Positions 33,921-44,740 of a DNA stretch of 64,000 bases are shown here, piece after piece. Source of the stretch: Acanthosepion lycidas (taxonomy: Eukaryota > Mollusca > Cephalopoda > Sepiida > Sepiidae); assembly GCA_963932145.1 (NCBI GenBank), contig OZ010596.1, positions 84,176,241-84,240,240 of the forward strand. Reading direction: 5' to 3'. The notes under the pieces are model-generated. The model saw only the letters and a program-made list of their open reading frames with translations, ran no database searches and was not told the origin of the DNA. Every line of letters starts with the position of its first letter. The stretch's first letter is position 1. The translations under genes and the position numbers were made by a program.

Positions 33921-34462
33921 GTATATATGTACATTATTTACATTATTCGGACTATTGTCCTCATCTTTGTCGCTATATTTATTATAACATTTCGGCCGTT
34001 GTACGCTCCAGCCTTCTTCAGGTGGTTGGAATGTCGAACTTAACCCTTTATTTCACTCACTGGGGTAGACTGCCATGTTTAATGGATGTCAGTTATCAGT
34101 TATCTCCTGTTAATTTCCCTCTGAAAGTTCTCCACTGCCTTAACCGGGTATTGAACTCACACTCTTTGGGTCCTGTCAATGGATTTAACCAACGCTTTTA
34201 TCCATGTGTCCTTGAGGACATCTATGTATGAATTTCTGGGTATTATAAACCTAATGTCTCAGTCAATTTTTACCAGTGCTCATATTGCAATTTTTTGCTG
34301 TTATCATTGCATGTTTTTTACCAGTTCAGTTCAACATTCCAACTACCTGAAGAAGGCCAGAGCATACAACAGCCAAAACATTGTAATAAATATGGTGACA
34401 AAGATGGGGACAATAGCCCGAATAATGTAAATAATGTACATAATACCTCATCTCAGAAATAT
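33921..34462 (-). mobile_element. tRNA-like body between inverted arms, second full copy
   Basis: Arms 33921-34060 and 34320-34462 are inverted copies (GTACATTATTTACATTATTC faces the exact complement at the other end). The body is in the opposite orientation to the copy at 2104-2752, with the B-box side GGTATTGAACTCACACTC at about 34147. The A-box side is damaged near 34200 (part of CACAGTGG is lost). Several short open frames here follow the repeat. Confidence 0.82.
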
Positions 34463-35397
34463 AGACAGATACACAAGTATATATATCGTATGAATTAATT
34501 AAGCTATGTGCCAAAAGTTTATGTCCACCCTCCAGATTTCAAAGAATCACCTAAAAAATAGAAGTTGCCTGCATTTTTCAAAACTAAGTTACTAGCTCAC
34601 TTCAGGTTAGAGAGACTTTCTCTGTTTGAAGAGTTTTATTACATATTCAATAATAATAATAACAAAATTAATCTATTACTGCATTTCTTAAATATATTTT
34701 AGCTCTTTTTGCCCAACCTACTTTGCTGGCTAATAGCAATCTTAAGGCTGTCAGATTTTAAATTTTAGATCATCCCTCCTACCAAAAAAATTTCAACATC
34801 ATGCACTAATGGCTTAAATAGTTTCAGCTTCTTAGTTTAGTTAGAGTTAATTAAAGAAATCCAGATGTTGGCTCCAAACTTTCAGTCTATAGCGTACATA
34901 TCAATTGACTGTTCTGAAGCAGCAAATCATTATTGAGTTAGATAGGAATGGAAAGGTTCAAATCCAAAAAGTCATAATTCCAAGTCTTTTAAATACAAGG
35001 GCCAAAAATCAGTCTTGCAAGTCCAACATCAAAAAATACTGGGGACTGTAAATCAAAAGAAAAAAAAATTCACATTGCAACTACCTCTTTGCTCACAAAG
35101 AGCAAAAAACTGTCCTTTGCTCCAAAGTAGAGTTTTTATTGGGGGGTAAGAAAGGTTGTGTTTGGTCAAGACTGGTAGGAAAACACAAACAATTACTATA
35201 TTATGAGGTATACTAAAGTCTACCCAATCTGGATTCAAATTTTCTTTTTTGACAGCACAAAGAACATGAATTCTTTTCTAATTCTTTTCTCCTTTGTCAC
35301 CACATTTATTCAAGCAAGTTTTGATGGAATACAACAGACAAGTTATGTCTATTATATTTTTTTAAGTTTTTCTTGGTTATTTGATTAATTTTGTTTA
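34463..35397. other. no gene seen
   Basis: AT-rich. The minus-strand open frame 35053-35238 has no motif. Confidence 0.5.
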
Positions 35398-35765
35398 GCA
35401 GCATATCAACCTCCGTGGGTTATTTAATGGCAAAATCTAAATATTTAGAATACAATTTTATGGCTTCAGCTAAATATATTGTGAACGCAATTGTGTGCCT
35501 TCAACTACAGACAAAATGTATTATTGGTAATTCTACTATAAAATGTATTGCTAGTTATTTTACTATAAATATATATTGTTGGTAATTTTTTTTATATAAA
35601 AATGTATTTCTATACTTTCTTATTGTTTTTTTTTCTTTTTGTTTAGGAGTTCTCTGTTTGCCCATAGCTGGGATCCTAACTGGTGCTACCACCTCAGGTC
35701 AGGGTGACCCAAGGGACAACAGCAATTAAAAGGTAAGTTTTTCTTGTTGGCAGATTAGTTTCCAA
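35398..35765 (-). repeat. SINE-like repeat Z, copy 3
   Basis: The reverse strand runs from the Z head (CCCATAGCTGGGATCCTAAC region) through TAC-AGTAATTC-like words to GGTTGATATGC at 35400. Confidence 0.7.
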
Positions 35766-35779
35766 GTGTTGGTGTTAAT

Positions 35780-36300
35780 AGTCAATCATTTGTATTAATT
35801 CTTCTTGTTAAGATTCTGAGCTTTTGACTGGTTTCAGTCTTCATATCTTTTATGTGCCATGTCCATTCAGGATGTTGGCGATCATGGTTTTTCACAACTT
35901 TTTATCCTTTATAGAACTAAGCAATATTTGTCTCGTTACTATTCCTTCCACTTCCTGTTTTGTCATCACAAGTAGATTACTTGCTGTTTCTCCTGTCCTT
36001 TTTGCTTTCATTATGTCCTGTGAGTGTCGAATTCTTCAAGCCCTCTTTCCTCATTATATGCCTCAGAAATTTCAGTTGTCTTTTTCTTAGTTTAAGTACA
36101 AGTGTCCGTTTTTTCTCATTTTCCTTAAAACTTCCTTGTTGTTTTCTGTTCATAATATTCCCAGCATCTGTCTGTAGAACAACATTTCTGTTATGTCTCC
36201 TTGTCATCTATGAGGAAATTGTTCATCCTTCAATGCCATATATGAGAATTGATATTACGGGGCAATTCAGCACTCTTTTCTTTGTTTCTAATAAACTTTA
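35780..36300 (-). mobile_element. RTE/BovB-like LINE C-terminal region
   Basis: The minus strand reads RRHNRNVVLQTDAGNI with ENEKKRTLVLKLRKRQLKF, then LRHIMRKEGLKNSTLTGHNE. The arrangement matches 29110-29660. Multiple frame breaks. Confidence 0.7.
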
Positions 36301-36669
36301 CTAAAAATATTGATAATAACTCCTTCTGATAGTGTCACATTTTATTACGCAAACAAATTAAATACATCATAATGTTTTATTTATAAAAAATCCCCCAAAT
36401 ATCCAGGCCCAGGAAACAAATTTGGATAATATATCTGAATAAGTCATTATTTTATTGTGTTACATGTTAATACTCTGTTGCCATTCTATAACCTTCATCA
36501 GTCTTTCAATCATTTTAAAATTAACTTTAACATTACTTGAAGAAGTTTTAACTGTATCTCAGAGATCTTCCTTGCTTGAATATTGTTTTCCATTCTCACA
36601 AGTTCTCTATTGAATTGATAATGATTCTATTAATTTAGTATCTTCAAATACTTTCTTTTTTTGTCAAAG
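36301..36669. other. no gene seen
   Basis: AT-rich sequence. Confidence 0.45.
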
Positions 36670-36945
36670 GGGACACATGGAAGAGGTACCAACTGTTTCA
36701 AGATGCCAGGTCAAAAATCAACAACTGCCATTTCATCCTTGTTCCCTTTGTATTCAAGTACCAATCGGACAGTTTCTTCTCCAGAATGGTTACATTGCAG
36801 TACAAACTCCCCAAAAAAATGCTTTCCTGATCACTATAAACTCAAGTCAAGGGTCAACCATTATCTATCCTACATATCTTCATAACATATATCTCCTATT
36901 ACTTCCTTATAACAACTTAATTTAAAAAACCTCTACTTGGACTTT
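36670..36945 (+). mobile_element. LINE-B C-terminal fragment
   Basis: Words match the LINE-B tail: HPCSLCIQVP, then CFPDHYKL, then RVNHYLSYISS. Two overlapping frames carry the pieces, so it is broken. Confidence 0.65.
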
Positions 36946-37000
36946 ATATTAAACAGTAAAAAAAAAAAATGTTTATATTTTAAATATTTTCAGTTGGGTT

Positions 37001-37142
37001 ATGTTCTCATCTTTGTTTTATTATCACATTGTGCACTCTGATCTTCTTTCGGTGTTTGCCAATCCAGGTAATAAATAACTAAAGAAGACCTAAGAGCACA
37101 ATGGCTAGAATGCTTTGATAATAAAACAAAGATGAAAACATT
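37001..37142. mobile_element. Palindromic MITE-like element
   Basis: ATGTTCTCATCTTTGTTTTA on the left is mirrored by TAAAACAAAGATGAAAACAT on the right. The centre is CTTCTTTCGGTGTTTGCCAA...AAAGAAGACCTAAGAGCA. The centre recurs alone at 37479-37540. The arms faintly resemble those of the 2104-2752 family (CATCTTTGT, CTTCTT), suggesting a distant relation. Confidence 0.75.
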
Positions 37143-38639
37143 AGTTCAACTAAAAATACTAAAAATAATAAAAACTCTTCACCGTTAAATTTTGACAGAA
37201 ACTGAAATTATTAGAATAAGAATTAAATTTTTATATCATTTTAAAATTTATTTCAAGGTTAGAATCTAAACAAAAAGAAAAAATTGAATGATAGTAACTA
37301 TCTTTCATTTTCTTCACTCATATTTCATCGTTCTCTTTCACACTTTTCTTTCTTTCTTTCATTTCAGAGAAACAGATAGCATCTATCATATATATATCAT
37401 AAAATAACAAGATAAAAATACAATTTTTACTTGGAAATGGCTATAGTTTTTATGCATATAAGAGATTAATTATAGGAAGTCTTCTTTCGGTGTTTGCCAA
37501 TCCAGGTAATAAATAACTAAAGAAGGCCTAAGAGCAAATGCTAATTATTAAAAGCTTAATTATTATTAAAATATCAGCATTGGTATGTGTTATACCATAC
37601 CTATGGATGATAATAGGTATGCCCCAATTCCTGTAAATACAGTGGTATATACCATATGTTGTCTTCCACTATAGGATTCACCTTGATTCACTTCTAGCTC
37701 ACCACTAGCAGTTGATTACTTATTACACATCACTGGCGAATCTTGTATGTTGTTCCTGTTATAATTATTATAATTCCATTTCCAACACTTGTTTTGGTTA
37801 TTCTTATTCAGTAAGCTTTTCCTAGGTTACAACAGTATGCCACTATGTCTGATGGAGGAGAGTGCAGACAGATCAAGGACTCTTCCCTGCCCATTCTTCT
37901 TATTAAGAAAACTCAGAGAAATAACTAGTTTTATCTCCCATGGGCAAAATCTTTCCATTAATTTATACTTAATTAAAATTAAAAATTATGGGAATCTGGT
38001 GACCTGATTTGACTGATTATTTGAGATAGCACAAGGGTTTTCTCTAACAAAAATTACCCTAGATGTGCTTTTTTTTTTTTTTTGTATTCTGGTAACAAAG
38101 ACACAAACAAACACAGCAGAAATTGGTATATTATAATAGAAATAGCCAAACTAATTTCAGCTCATATAATTTGGTGTGTGGATTACAGATAAATTTGGTA
38201 TGTTATCAACAGGAAAATATAATAAGAAAGAAATATAAGATAAATAAGGACTACAGGAAAAAAACAGTCAAATAAGTAGGAAATTCATTTGTCTTCTAAA
38301 TTACACTAATTATTGTTTATACAGAGAAATAAAAATGCTGCAACCCAGGTCACTTGATATTCATATAGTCTGCCAAATAAAATTAGAGTTATCTTCCTTA
38401 AAAGATCATTCATTTTAATTACCATACAAAATTATGTAGCACAAATTGTTCATTGTTATAAAATAGGAAACCAAATTAAAATCAAAGAAAGAAATGAGAT
38501 ATAAAATTCCAAATTTATTTTCAGGCTAGCAGAACTTCTGCCAAAATGTGCTCAATAGATAATTAGAGCTATATTCAGTCAGTTATGTGCCATGTGTGAT
38601 ACACGCTTAGGCGATCATGTATCTTTTGATACATGACTG
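37143..38639. other. no gene seen; second MITE centre at 37479-37540
   Basis: It includes a short (TTCT)n run near 37350 and the duplicated MITE core. Otherwise nothing is supported. Confidence 0.5.
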
Positions 38640-38880
38640 ACGAGGCAGATTTTATTCCTGCAGTAGGTTGGCATTTCTTTCTGCAGTAGACCAGTTGCCA
38701 TCGAAGACTATAGAACCTGGTCTGTCATGCTATTTACCCATAGCTGGAGGGAGATGAGGATTCATACATTTCCCAAGGATGTTAACATGTAAGTGAACGT
38801 AATAGATTCAACTGGAATTCAAACTCAGCTCTCTGATTCCTCAACCCGAACCGCTATCCATTACTCCATATTATTCAATA
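38640..38880 (-). mobile_element. SINE tail and tRNA-like part without the 5S head
   Basis: TTTACCCATAGCTGGAGGGA, then TCCCAAGGATGTTAACATGT, then AACTGGAATTCAAACTC match the middle of the 5S-SINE family. The match stops at TCCATTACTCCAT, where the 5S head would start. It therefore may be the parental tRNA SINE without 5S, or a truncated copy. A small hairpin CATGTATC/GATACATG lies just upstream (38618-38637). Confidence 0.6.
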
Positions 38881-39180
38881 AAATAAGAAAATTTTAAGTG
38901 ATTTATCTGGCTAGACAAGTCAGTTTTATCAAACATTTGGTTCAGATGAACATTTCAATGCAAAATTCTTGAGTCAGCTAACCAGGCCAGTCGCTTGAAC
39001 TTTTCTTAATTTATTGAATATTTAAAAAAATTTAATCAATAAATAAAATATTTGAAACTAGAAATGGAAAAAAAATTATTAAATATGACAAAGCTAAGCT
39101 GAGTTTTTTACTAAACAAGAACAAACATATTGGATATATTAAACAGATATTTGTTCCTTTATAAAAATACCAAATAAAAA
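38881..39180. other. no gene seen
   Basis: AT-rich sequence. Confidence 0.4.
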
Positions 39181-39915
39181 TGTAACATATCTAATGGTAT
39201 TAAAAGCCCTATAGGGATACAAAAGCGATTATTTCCCTCTGATTGAGATAAGTCACATGGGTCACATGATGGACACTTAGTGACGTCATTTCATACAGTG
39301 ACGAAAGTGGTCAGTAAGTCATGCAGTTTGTTTACAAACCAATTGTTCATTTCGCTTGGGCCAAGAGGCCCCAGCTGAGGATAAATATGCTCCCCTCCCC
39401 ACCAAAATCTTATAAGCACATGGCACTGTTTCCCTTTGGGAATATATCTTCCCTAGATATAGAAATCTCTGACAGTCCTCAATTTGAGAAAACCCAAGAT
39501 TCACAGTTTGCTGTTCACAGAATATATCCTCAGCTGGAAAATACAGTAGACTAATCCAGCTCACTTGATTCTGGCATCCTAAACATGACTTCTCCAGAAA
39601 ATCAGAAGAATCTCCATATTATATGTAAGACCCTATCTTTTCGTTCTCCTCTCACTCTGCTTGCTGTGTAGATATATGTTAAATTTTACTTTGTATGGGG
39701 CACATGTAAATATGTATATATATAGTTTTGCATATGTCTTAGTAGTACAAAAATCTCTCTGAGAACCAAGCATGTTTATCATTCCTTTTCCTTTCAGCAT
39801 TTCCATTCCATCCATGAGATACAATGTTGTTATATCATGGTTATAATAATGTCTATAATAAGGGAAACTGAAATGGGAGATTAAACCTTTCTTTCATAGC
39901 TTCACCATTATACCC
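39181..39915 (+). mobile_element. LTR-like repeat, copy 1
   Basis: It is collinear with 50845-51535: GTCACATGGGTCACATG, CCCTTTGGGAATATATCTT, CCTAGATATAGAAA, ACTTCTCCAGAAA and ATAGTTTTGCATATGTCTTA in the same order. It begins TGTAACAT; the partner begins TGTAATAT and ends TGTTACA. An LTR is the simplest reading, but no internal region, paired LTR or target duplication was found. Open frames over both copies follow the repeat. Confidence 0.55.
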
Positions 39916-41204
39916 CATTCCCATTTACAATTTAATATTATAATATAATAGAGTGAGGTTTATTACAGGAGCTGGTGGTCTGTAGTATCTGGGTAAACTT
40001 TTGCTGATGAGATACCTCAAATTCACATATACTCCCCCCAACTTACATTCAATATTACAACATTATAGACTGGAAGTTAACAAAGTTGTGGGTTTTGCAT
40101 GTATTTTTTTTGGTGAATGTACATATTCTATATGTACAAAGAAGATAGAAGCATACAAAAAAAAACGGGGTTTCTGCTATGGACATGTATTTCTTTTATG
40201 TGTACTGTATTGAAACAAGGTTAAATGTCTCTTGAGTATGTTCATTTTCCTTTTTGGTTCAGAAATAATTTATAGGAAGTAAGGATAAGAATGGGTAAAT
40301 ATGGTTGAGCTCAAGTCAGCCTCATGCTGAGTTGGGATGGCCAAATCTCTACTTCATGAGCAGGTCTGCTAAAACACATCCAAACAATATCGTTCGAAAG
40401 TAGAAAGAGCTCAGTCATCAGTGGACTAAGAAAACTAGCATTCCCCAGTGGGAACATAATTACCACATGATTCACATTTTAAAGCCAAGAGGAGAAAAAG
40501 AAAGATCCTGTCCTTTCCAGAAGTGGGGTCATAAAATCGCACATGTAACCAGAAACTTGCATCATGGGTAAATGAATTAATTTGTTTTTTTTATTCATTA
40601 TTATTATTTTATTTATTGGTTTTATTTTATTTTGCCACAAGACTTATGAAAGAACTGTGTAGGGATTTTTTGGCAAACTTACCAGATACTTCACCCTTGG
40701 ATCCAGGATATATTTTTGAGCAAAAATGGAGGTGTGTCCGATATCTCAGAAAACATAGCAGTTTCCTTCATGTGTGGCAACTTAAAATGTTCACACAAAG
40801 AGAAAAATATTAAATTTTTTAACAAGAAAATATATACACAGGCTATCAAATCAGTTATTTTTTATTTGATTACTATAGAAGGGGGATTTCTGGAGTTACA
40901 TCAGTTTTGAGATTAACTGTAACACCAACGATCAGGGTTCAAATCCAAATAAAGTATATATTTTGAATTTAGAACCATGTTTTATGGGAAAATTAGTGAG
41001 ATGTACTTTTCCTGCAGAATATTTATACTTTTGTAAAATCTGTGATACTGACAGTATAACAGTAGAAGGCTTTCTAAATTTTGATAATATCAGTGGCATG
41101 TTCTGAAAAATATGCTGGGGTAAGCAAATAACACTATTGATCTTAGAAGAAATATTTTTTATTAATTTAATATATAAATAAAAAGTAGTATAAAGTACTA
41201 TCTT
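39916..41204. other. no gene seen
   Basis: A GC-balanced patch at 40300-40500 is not recognised. The open frames at 40001-40910 have no motif. Confidence 0.45.
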
Positions 41205-41400
41205 AACTTAAAATTTTAAACAGTAAATTTTACCATTTTAAACATGAAATTTTATAATTTTAGGCAGTAAAATTTTAGAATCTTAAACATGAAATTTTAT
41301 TATTTTCAAAAGTAAATTTTAACATTTAAACATGAAATTTTATAATTTTCAATATTAATTTTTACCATTTTAAATATTAAATTTTATAATTTTAAACAGT
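41205..41400. repeat. AT-rich tandem array, about 40-45 bp units
   Basis: AAACATGAAATTTTATAATT alternates with AAACAGTAAATTTTACCATT for about four to five rounds. Confidence 0.75.
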
Positions 41401-41754
41401 TTAACTGAATTTTGGCAACTATTTGAATTGAGTTGTCCATTCATAAAATTAGGGAAGAATTTTTTGTAACAATTTTTTTTACATATTTATTGTTTGTGGA
41501 TTTTTGAACCAAGGCAGTTTTAGCATGGATTGAACTTAAAGGTAAAAATTATTAGCATTGGCCCCAATTTAATACATTTTAGAGCAGAATGCAATGATTG
41601 GGGGCTGAATTGTTGAATGAAGAAGGATAATGAAGAAAAAACATAATAATTATGCTTTTGTATGCTAACAACTCAGTTTTAATGAGTTTTTGAGTGCCTT
41701 TAATTATATTTTTTTATATTCAATTTTTCATTTTTTTTTTTAAACCATTTCACA
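41401..41754. other. no gene seen
   Basis: AT-rich sequence. Confidence 0.4.
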
Positions 41755-41850
41755 TATAGCAAGGCAATAATGCCACTAAGATGCAAGGAGTTACTGATTG
41801 TGAAAGAATCTGAGGAAAAAAATATTAAGGTAAGAAGACAATAAAAGTAG
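41755..41850 (+). repeat. Interspersed repeat X, short copy
   Basis: AATAATGCCACTAAGATGCA then GTTACTGATTGTGAAAGA, as at 9095 and 62445. Confidence 0.6.
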
Positions 41851-42051
41851 AGGAATCAGTAATATAGAAGATGGCAATTGATATTGCATTTAAATTTATT
41901 CTAGGTTTTCATTCAACAAACTTTACTCAAGCCAAAGCATTTGTCAGAATTAAGAAAAAGTGATTTTTTTATCATTTCAGAAAATGACGGGTCCTGTTTA
42001 TAACATATGCATTGTCAAAACACAGATTTCTTAAAGAGTTACCAGTTCTTT

Positions 42052-42362
42052 GCGTCCTGGGTATGACGGTAAACTACATCCGCGTCCTGGGTATGACGGT
42101 AAACTACATCCGCGTCCTGGGTATGGCGATAAACTGCATCCAACAGCAAGGTCTCAGATAATGCTTTCAGAAAAATAATGTTGCCAGCTCTAAGTTTTTG
42201 AAACAATAATGTTGCCAGCTCTAAGTTTTTGAAACAATAATGTTGCCAGCTATACGTTTTTTATTCTATACAAAATAGGCATTTAAAATTCATATAAACT
42301 GGATTTGGCATTAAATAACCCACAGTGGTTGATATGCCGTAAAACCCAAACAAACAAACAAA
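42052..42362 (+). repeat. SINE-like repeat Z, copy 4, with two internal triplications
   Basis: GCGTCCTGGGTATGACGGTA starts three 30-bp units (42052, 42082, 42112). Further on TTGCCAGCTCTAAGTTTTTG recurs at 42181, 42212 and 42243 (31-bp period). The copy ends TTGATATGCCGTAAAACCC followed by a clear (CAAA)n tail, a SINE-type 3' end. Confidence 0.85.
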
Positions 42363-42639
42363 CAAACCAGTTCTTTGTTTTTATTTACAAATATCAGGTT
42401 TGAAACTGTGCTTACATTATTGATTTCTCTGTATGACTCATCCTTACCCCCAATTCATAATAGCACACAGTTATCAATGACATAAACACTTTCAAACTTG
42501 AAATTTTTAAATAAACATAAAGTACAGATAACTTTTTATGAATTCAGACATCAATTTGATACTTCTGTATTTATATTATGGATATGAGTAAAAGGATAAA
42601 AATCAATATTTCTTAATTCTGGCAAATGCAGTGACTTGA
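42363..42639. other. no gene seen
   Basis: AT-rich sequence. Confidence 0.4.
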
Positions 42640-43030
42640 TTGATTAATTTGTTTTCTTTGGATTCTTTTGTACGTTTTTTAAAGCCAGAAAATATTTTTA
42701 GATTGAAAAAGTTATTTTCTGAGATAATAATGATTTAGGAATACAAGTATTACGAATTAACCCATAGCTAGAGGGACAAAAGATGGATTCATACCTTTTC
42801 CATGGGGATTTGCATCTAAGTGAATATAATGAACCCAACTAGAATTGAAAATCAAATCTCCAATTAACAATTCTGAACTATTATCTATTACACCAACCAC
42901 AGCTTCAAGTTTACAGCAACTGGTATTCCCAAGTGGTCACCCATCTAGGTACTGATCAGGCTCAACATTGCTTAATTTTGATGACTGTACAGGTACTGGT
43001 GTTTCAACATAATATAGCCATAAGCTGTAG
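42640..43030 (-). mobile_element. 5S rRNA-derived SINE, copy C
   Basis: The 5S-like head is at 42909-43030 on the minus strand (GGTATTCCCAAGTGGTCACC and TACTGATCAGGCTCAACA on the plus strand). The tRNA-like part follows (42840-42908). The tail has AACCCATAGCTAGAGGGA and, at the far end, AAAGCCAGAAAATAT as in copy A. The match to copy A extends about 100 bp past the tRNA-like part, showing the true tail length. Confidence 0.82.
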
Positions 43031-43128
43031 AGGGAGAGAAGGAAGATGAAATAGCAAAAGAATGATAGAGAGAAGCTTATTGTATTTAGAAACATTTCTA
43101 CATGGAAGCATTTTCCAGTCATAAAATG

Positions 43129-43129
43129 C

Positions 43130-43176
<47 letters not shown>

Positions 43177-43457
43177 CAGATAGATAGATAGATAGAATTG
43201 AATAGACTGGGATAGATAGAATTGAATAGACTGAGATAGATAGAATTGAATAGACTGAGATAGATAGATAGATAGAATTGAATAGACTGAGATAGATAGA
43301 TAGATAGAATTGAATAGACTGAGATAGATAGAAAGAATTGAATAGACTGAGATAGATAGAAAGAATTGAATAGACTGAGATAGATAGAAAGAATTGAATA
43401 GACTGAGATAGATAGATAGAAAGAATTGAATAGACTGAGATAGATAGATAGAATTGA

Positions 43458-43493
<36 letters not shown>
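43129..43493. repeat. (GATA)n microsatellite containing a 20-28 bp minisatellite
   Basis: (GATA)n blocks bracket about ten units of AGATAGAATTGAATAGACTG with two to four GATA repeats each; later units carry AAAGAATTG instead. The minus-strand open frame 43119-43574 encodes only Ser-Ile-Tyr-Leu repeats and is not a gene. Confidence 0.95.
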
Positions 43494-43494
<1 letters not shown>

Positions 43495-43499
43495 AACAG

Positions 43500-43670
43500 A
43501 GTGAGATAAGGAAGAAGAGGTGAATTCATAACTTTCCCAAGGAATTTCGAGTTATTATCCATTACAGCAATCACACATCCAAACTTACAGCACCTGGTAT
43601 TCCAAAGCAGTCAACCATCTAGGTACTAACCAAGCTAAAGGTTGCTTAACTTCTGTAATAGTATGGGAAA
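43500..43670 (-). mobile_element. 5S rRNA-derived SINE, copy E, internally deleted
   Basis: 43583-43670 is the 5S head on the minus strand (CAGCACCTGGTATTCC, CATCTAGGTACTAACC, GGTTGCTTAACTT). The tRNA-like middle is shortened. It follows the GATA array directly, about 470 bp from copy C. Confidence 0.75.
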
Positions 43671-43694
43671 AATCTAGTGAGTGCTAATCTACAA

Positions 43695-43905
43695 AATATA
43701 GGTACCACAGAGTAAAGTTCATCAGAACAATTACCACAAAAGTATTTAAAGAAAACGCACAGAGAAGCTACATTATGGTGGTGGGAAAGTGACTGAAGCT
43801 CAGATGTCAGGACCAATGACATTACAGATTCTTCTTTGTATTTTATCTAGGATCTCAAAAGGAGCCCTAGACCATATGTGGCAGCAATATTCTAAGCATA
43901 CACAA
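43695..43905 (-). mobile_element. LINE-A fragment, RT thumb to C-terminus
   Basis: AGTTCATCAGAACAATTACC, GTGGTGGGAAAGTGACTGAA and CCATATGTGGCAGCAATATT match 12580-12770 in order and strand. Confidence 0.75.
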
Positions 43906-44284
43906 ATAAAGAATCACATGACAGACAGATATATAAACACTCCCACCAGAGAGAAGAGTTTTACATCGACATGAAATGTAAGCTCCATGTTTGGAGAAGG
44001 CCCCCAAACTCACAGATCTACTAGAAGATGGTGGTTGAGAAAGTCCAGAGTGAAATAAGCAGTAATGCTTCATGTGAGAGACTCAATCTCTGTGTTTTTA
44101 TTTGTAATGTACGACAATAATGTTACAAGAAGAGTCATATGCTGGTTGATGCACACTGAAAAAACATGCTAATGAATATTAAAATTTAATCCTATGTATA
44201 TAATACTGTTAAGTATAGTAATATAATTTATATAATACAGAATATATAAAAAAAGTTTTGACAGTATTGTACCTGGAGACTGAG
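43906..44284. other. no gene seen
   Basis: No supported feature. Confidence 0.4.
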
Positions 44285-44740
44285 AAAAACTATGATATGG
44301 AATTGGAATAATAGCAGCGATGTCACCTATCTTGAGTCTATCATAAAAATTCAGGATATGGAATTAGAAAATGCTAAACAGTTCAAATACCTCAATTTAT
44401 GGATCAGCTATAACAAATTTAGTATAGGAGATAAAAAAGTGAACATAGAATAGGCTGTGGCAGAGGTAGTTTCACCCAACACCACAAATTGCTACAAAAC
44501 CAAATATTTTTTTAAATAACTTTTTCAGATTGAGACTTTCGTTTGGATGTCATGTATGGTGCCAAAATGATTCAGAAATATCTAAACATTCAGCTATACA
44601 CAACTGCTTTCTCAGATCAATGGATAAAAATGGCTTTGAGCAAGTGAAGCCTGTGGGTTTTGTCGAAGACGATCCTTCTTCAAACCTTATGAACTGGCGT
44701 AACAGAATCACAAAGAACTTTATCAAATAACAGAAAACAC
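44285..44740 (+). mobile_element. LINE fragment, RT thumb region
   Basis: The frame reads IQDMELENAKQFKYLNLWIS then YNKFSIGDKKVNIE, fitting the FKYLGS-IS pattern of RTE/L2-like LINEs. The frame then breaks and continues LSFGCHVWCQND. It may be the partner part of the C-terminal piece at 47120-47640. Inactive. Confidence 0.55.

Noticed and set aside
37789-38007. 72-codon open frame
   Set aside because: Chance-length frame in AT-rich DNA without motif or neighbouring exon signals.
43119-43574. 151-codon open frame of Ser-Ile-Tyr-Leu repeats
   Set aside because: It is the translation of the GATA minisatellite; no start context, conserved domain or composition typical of genes.
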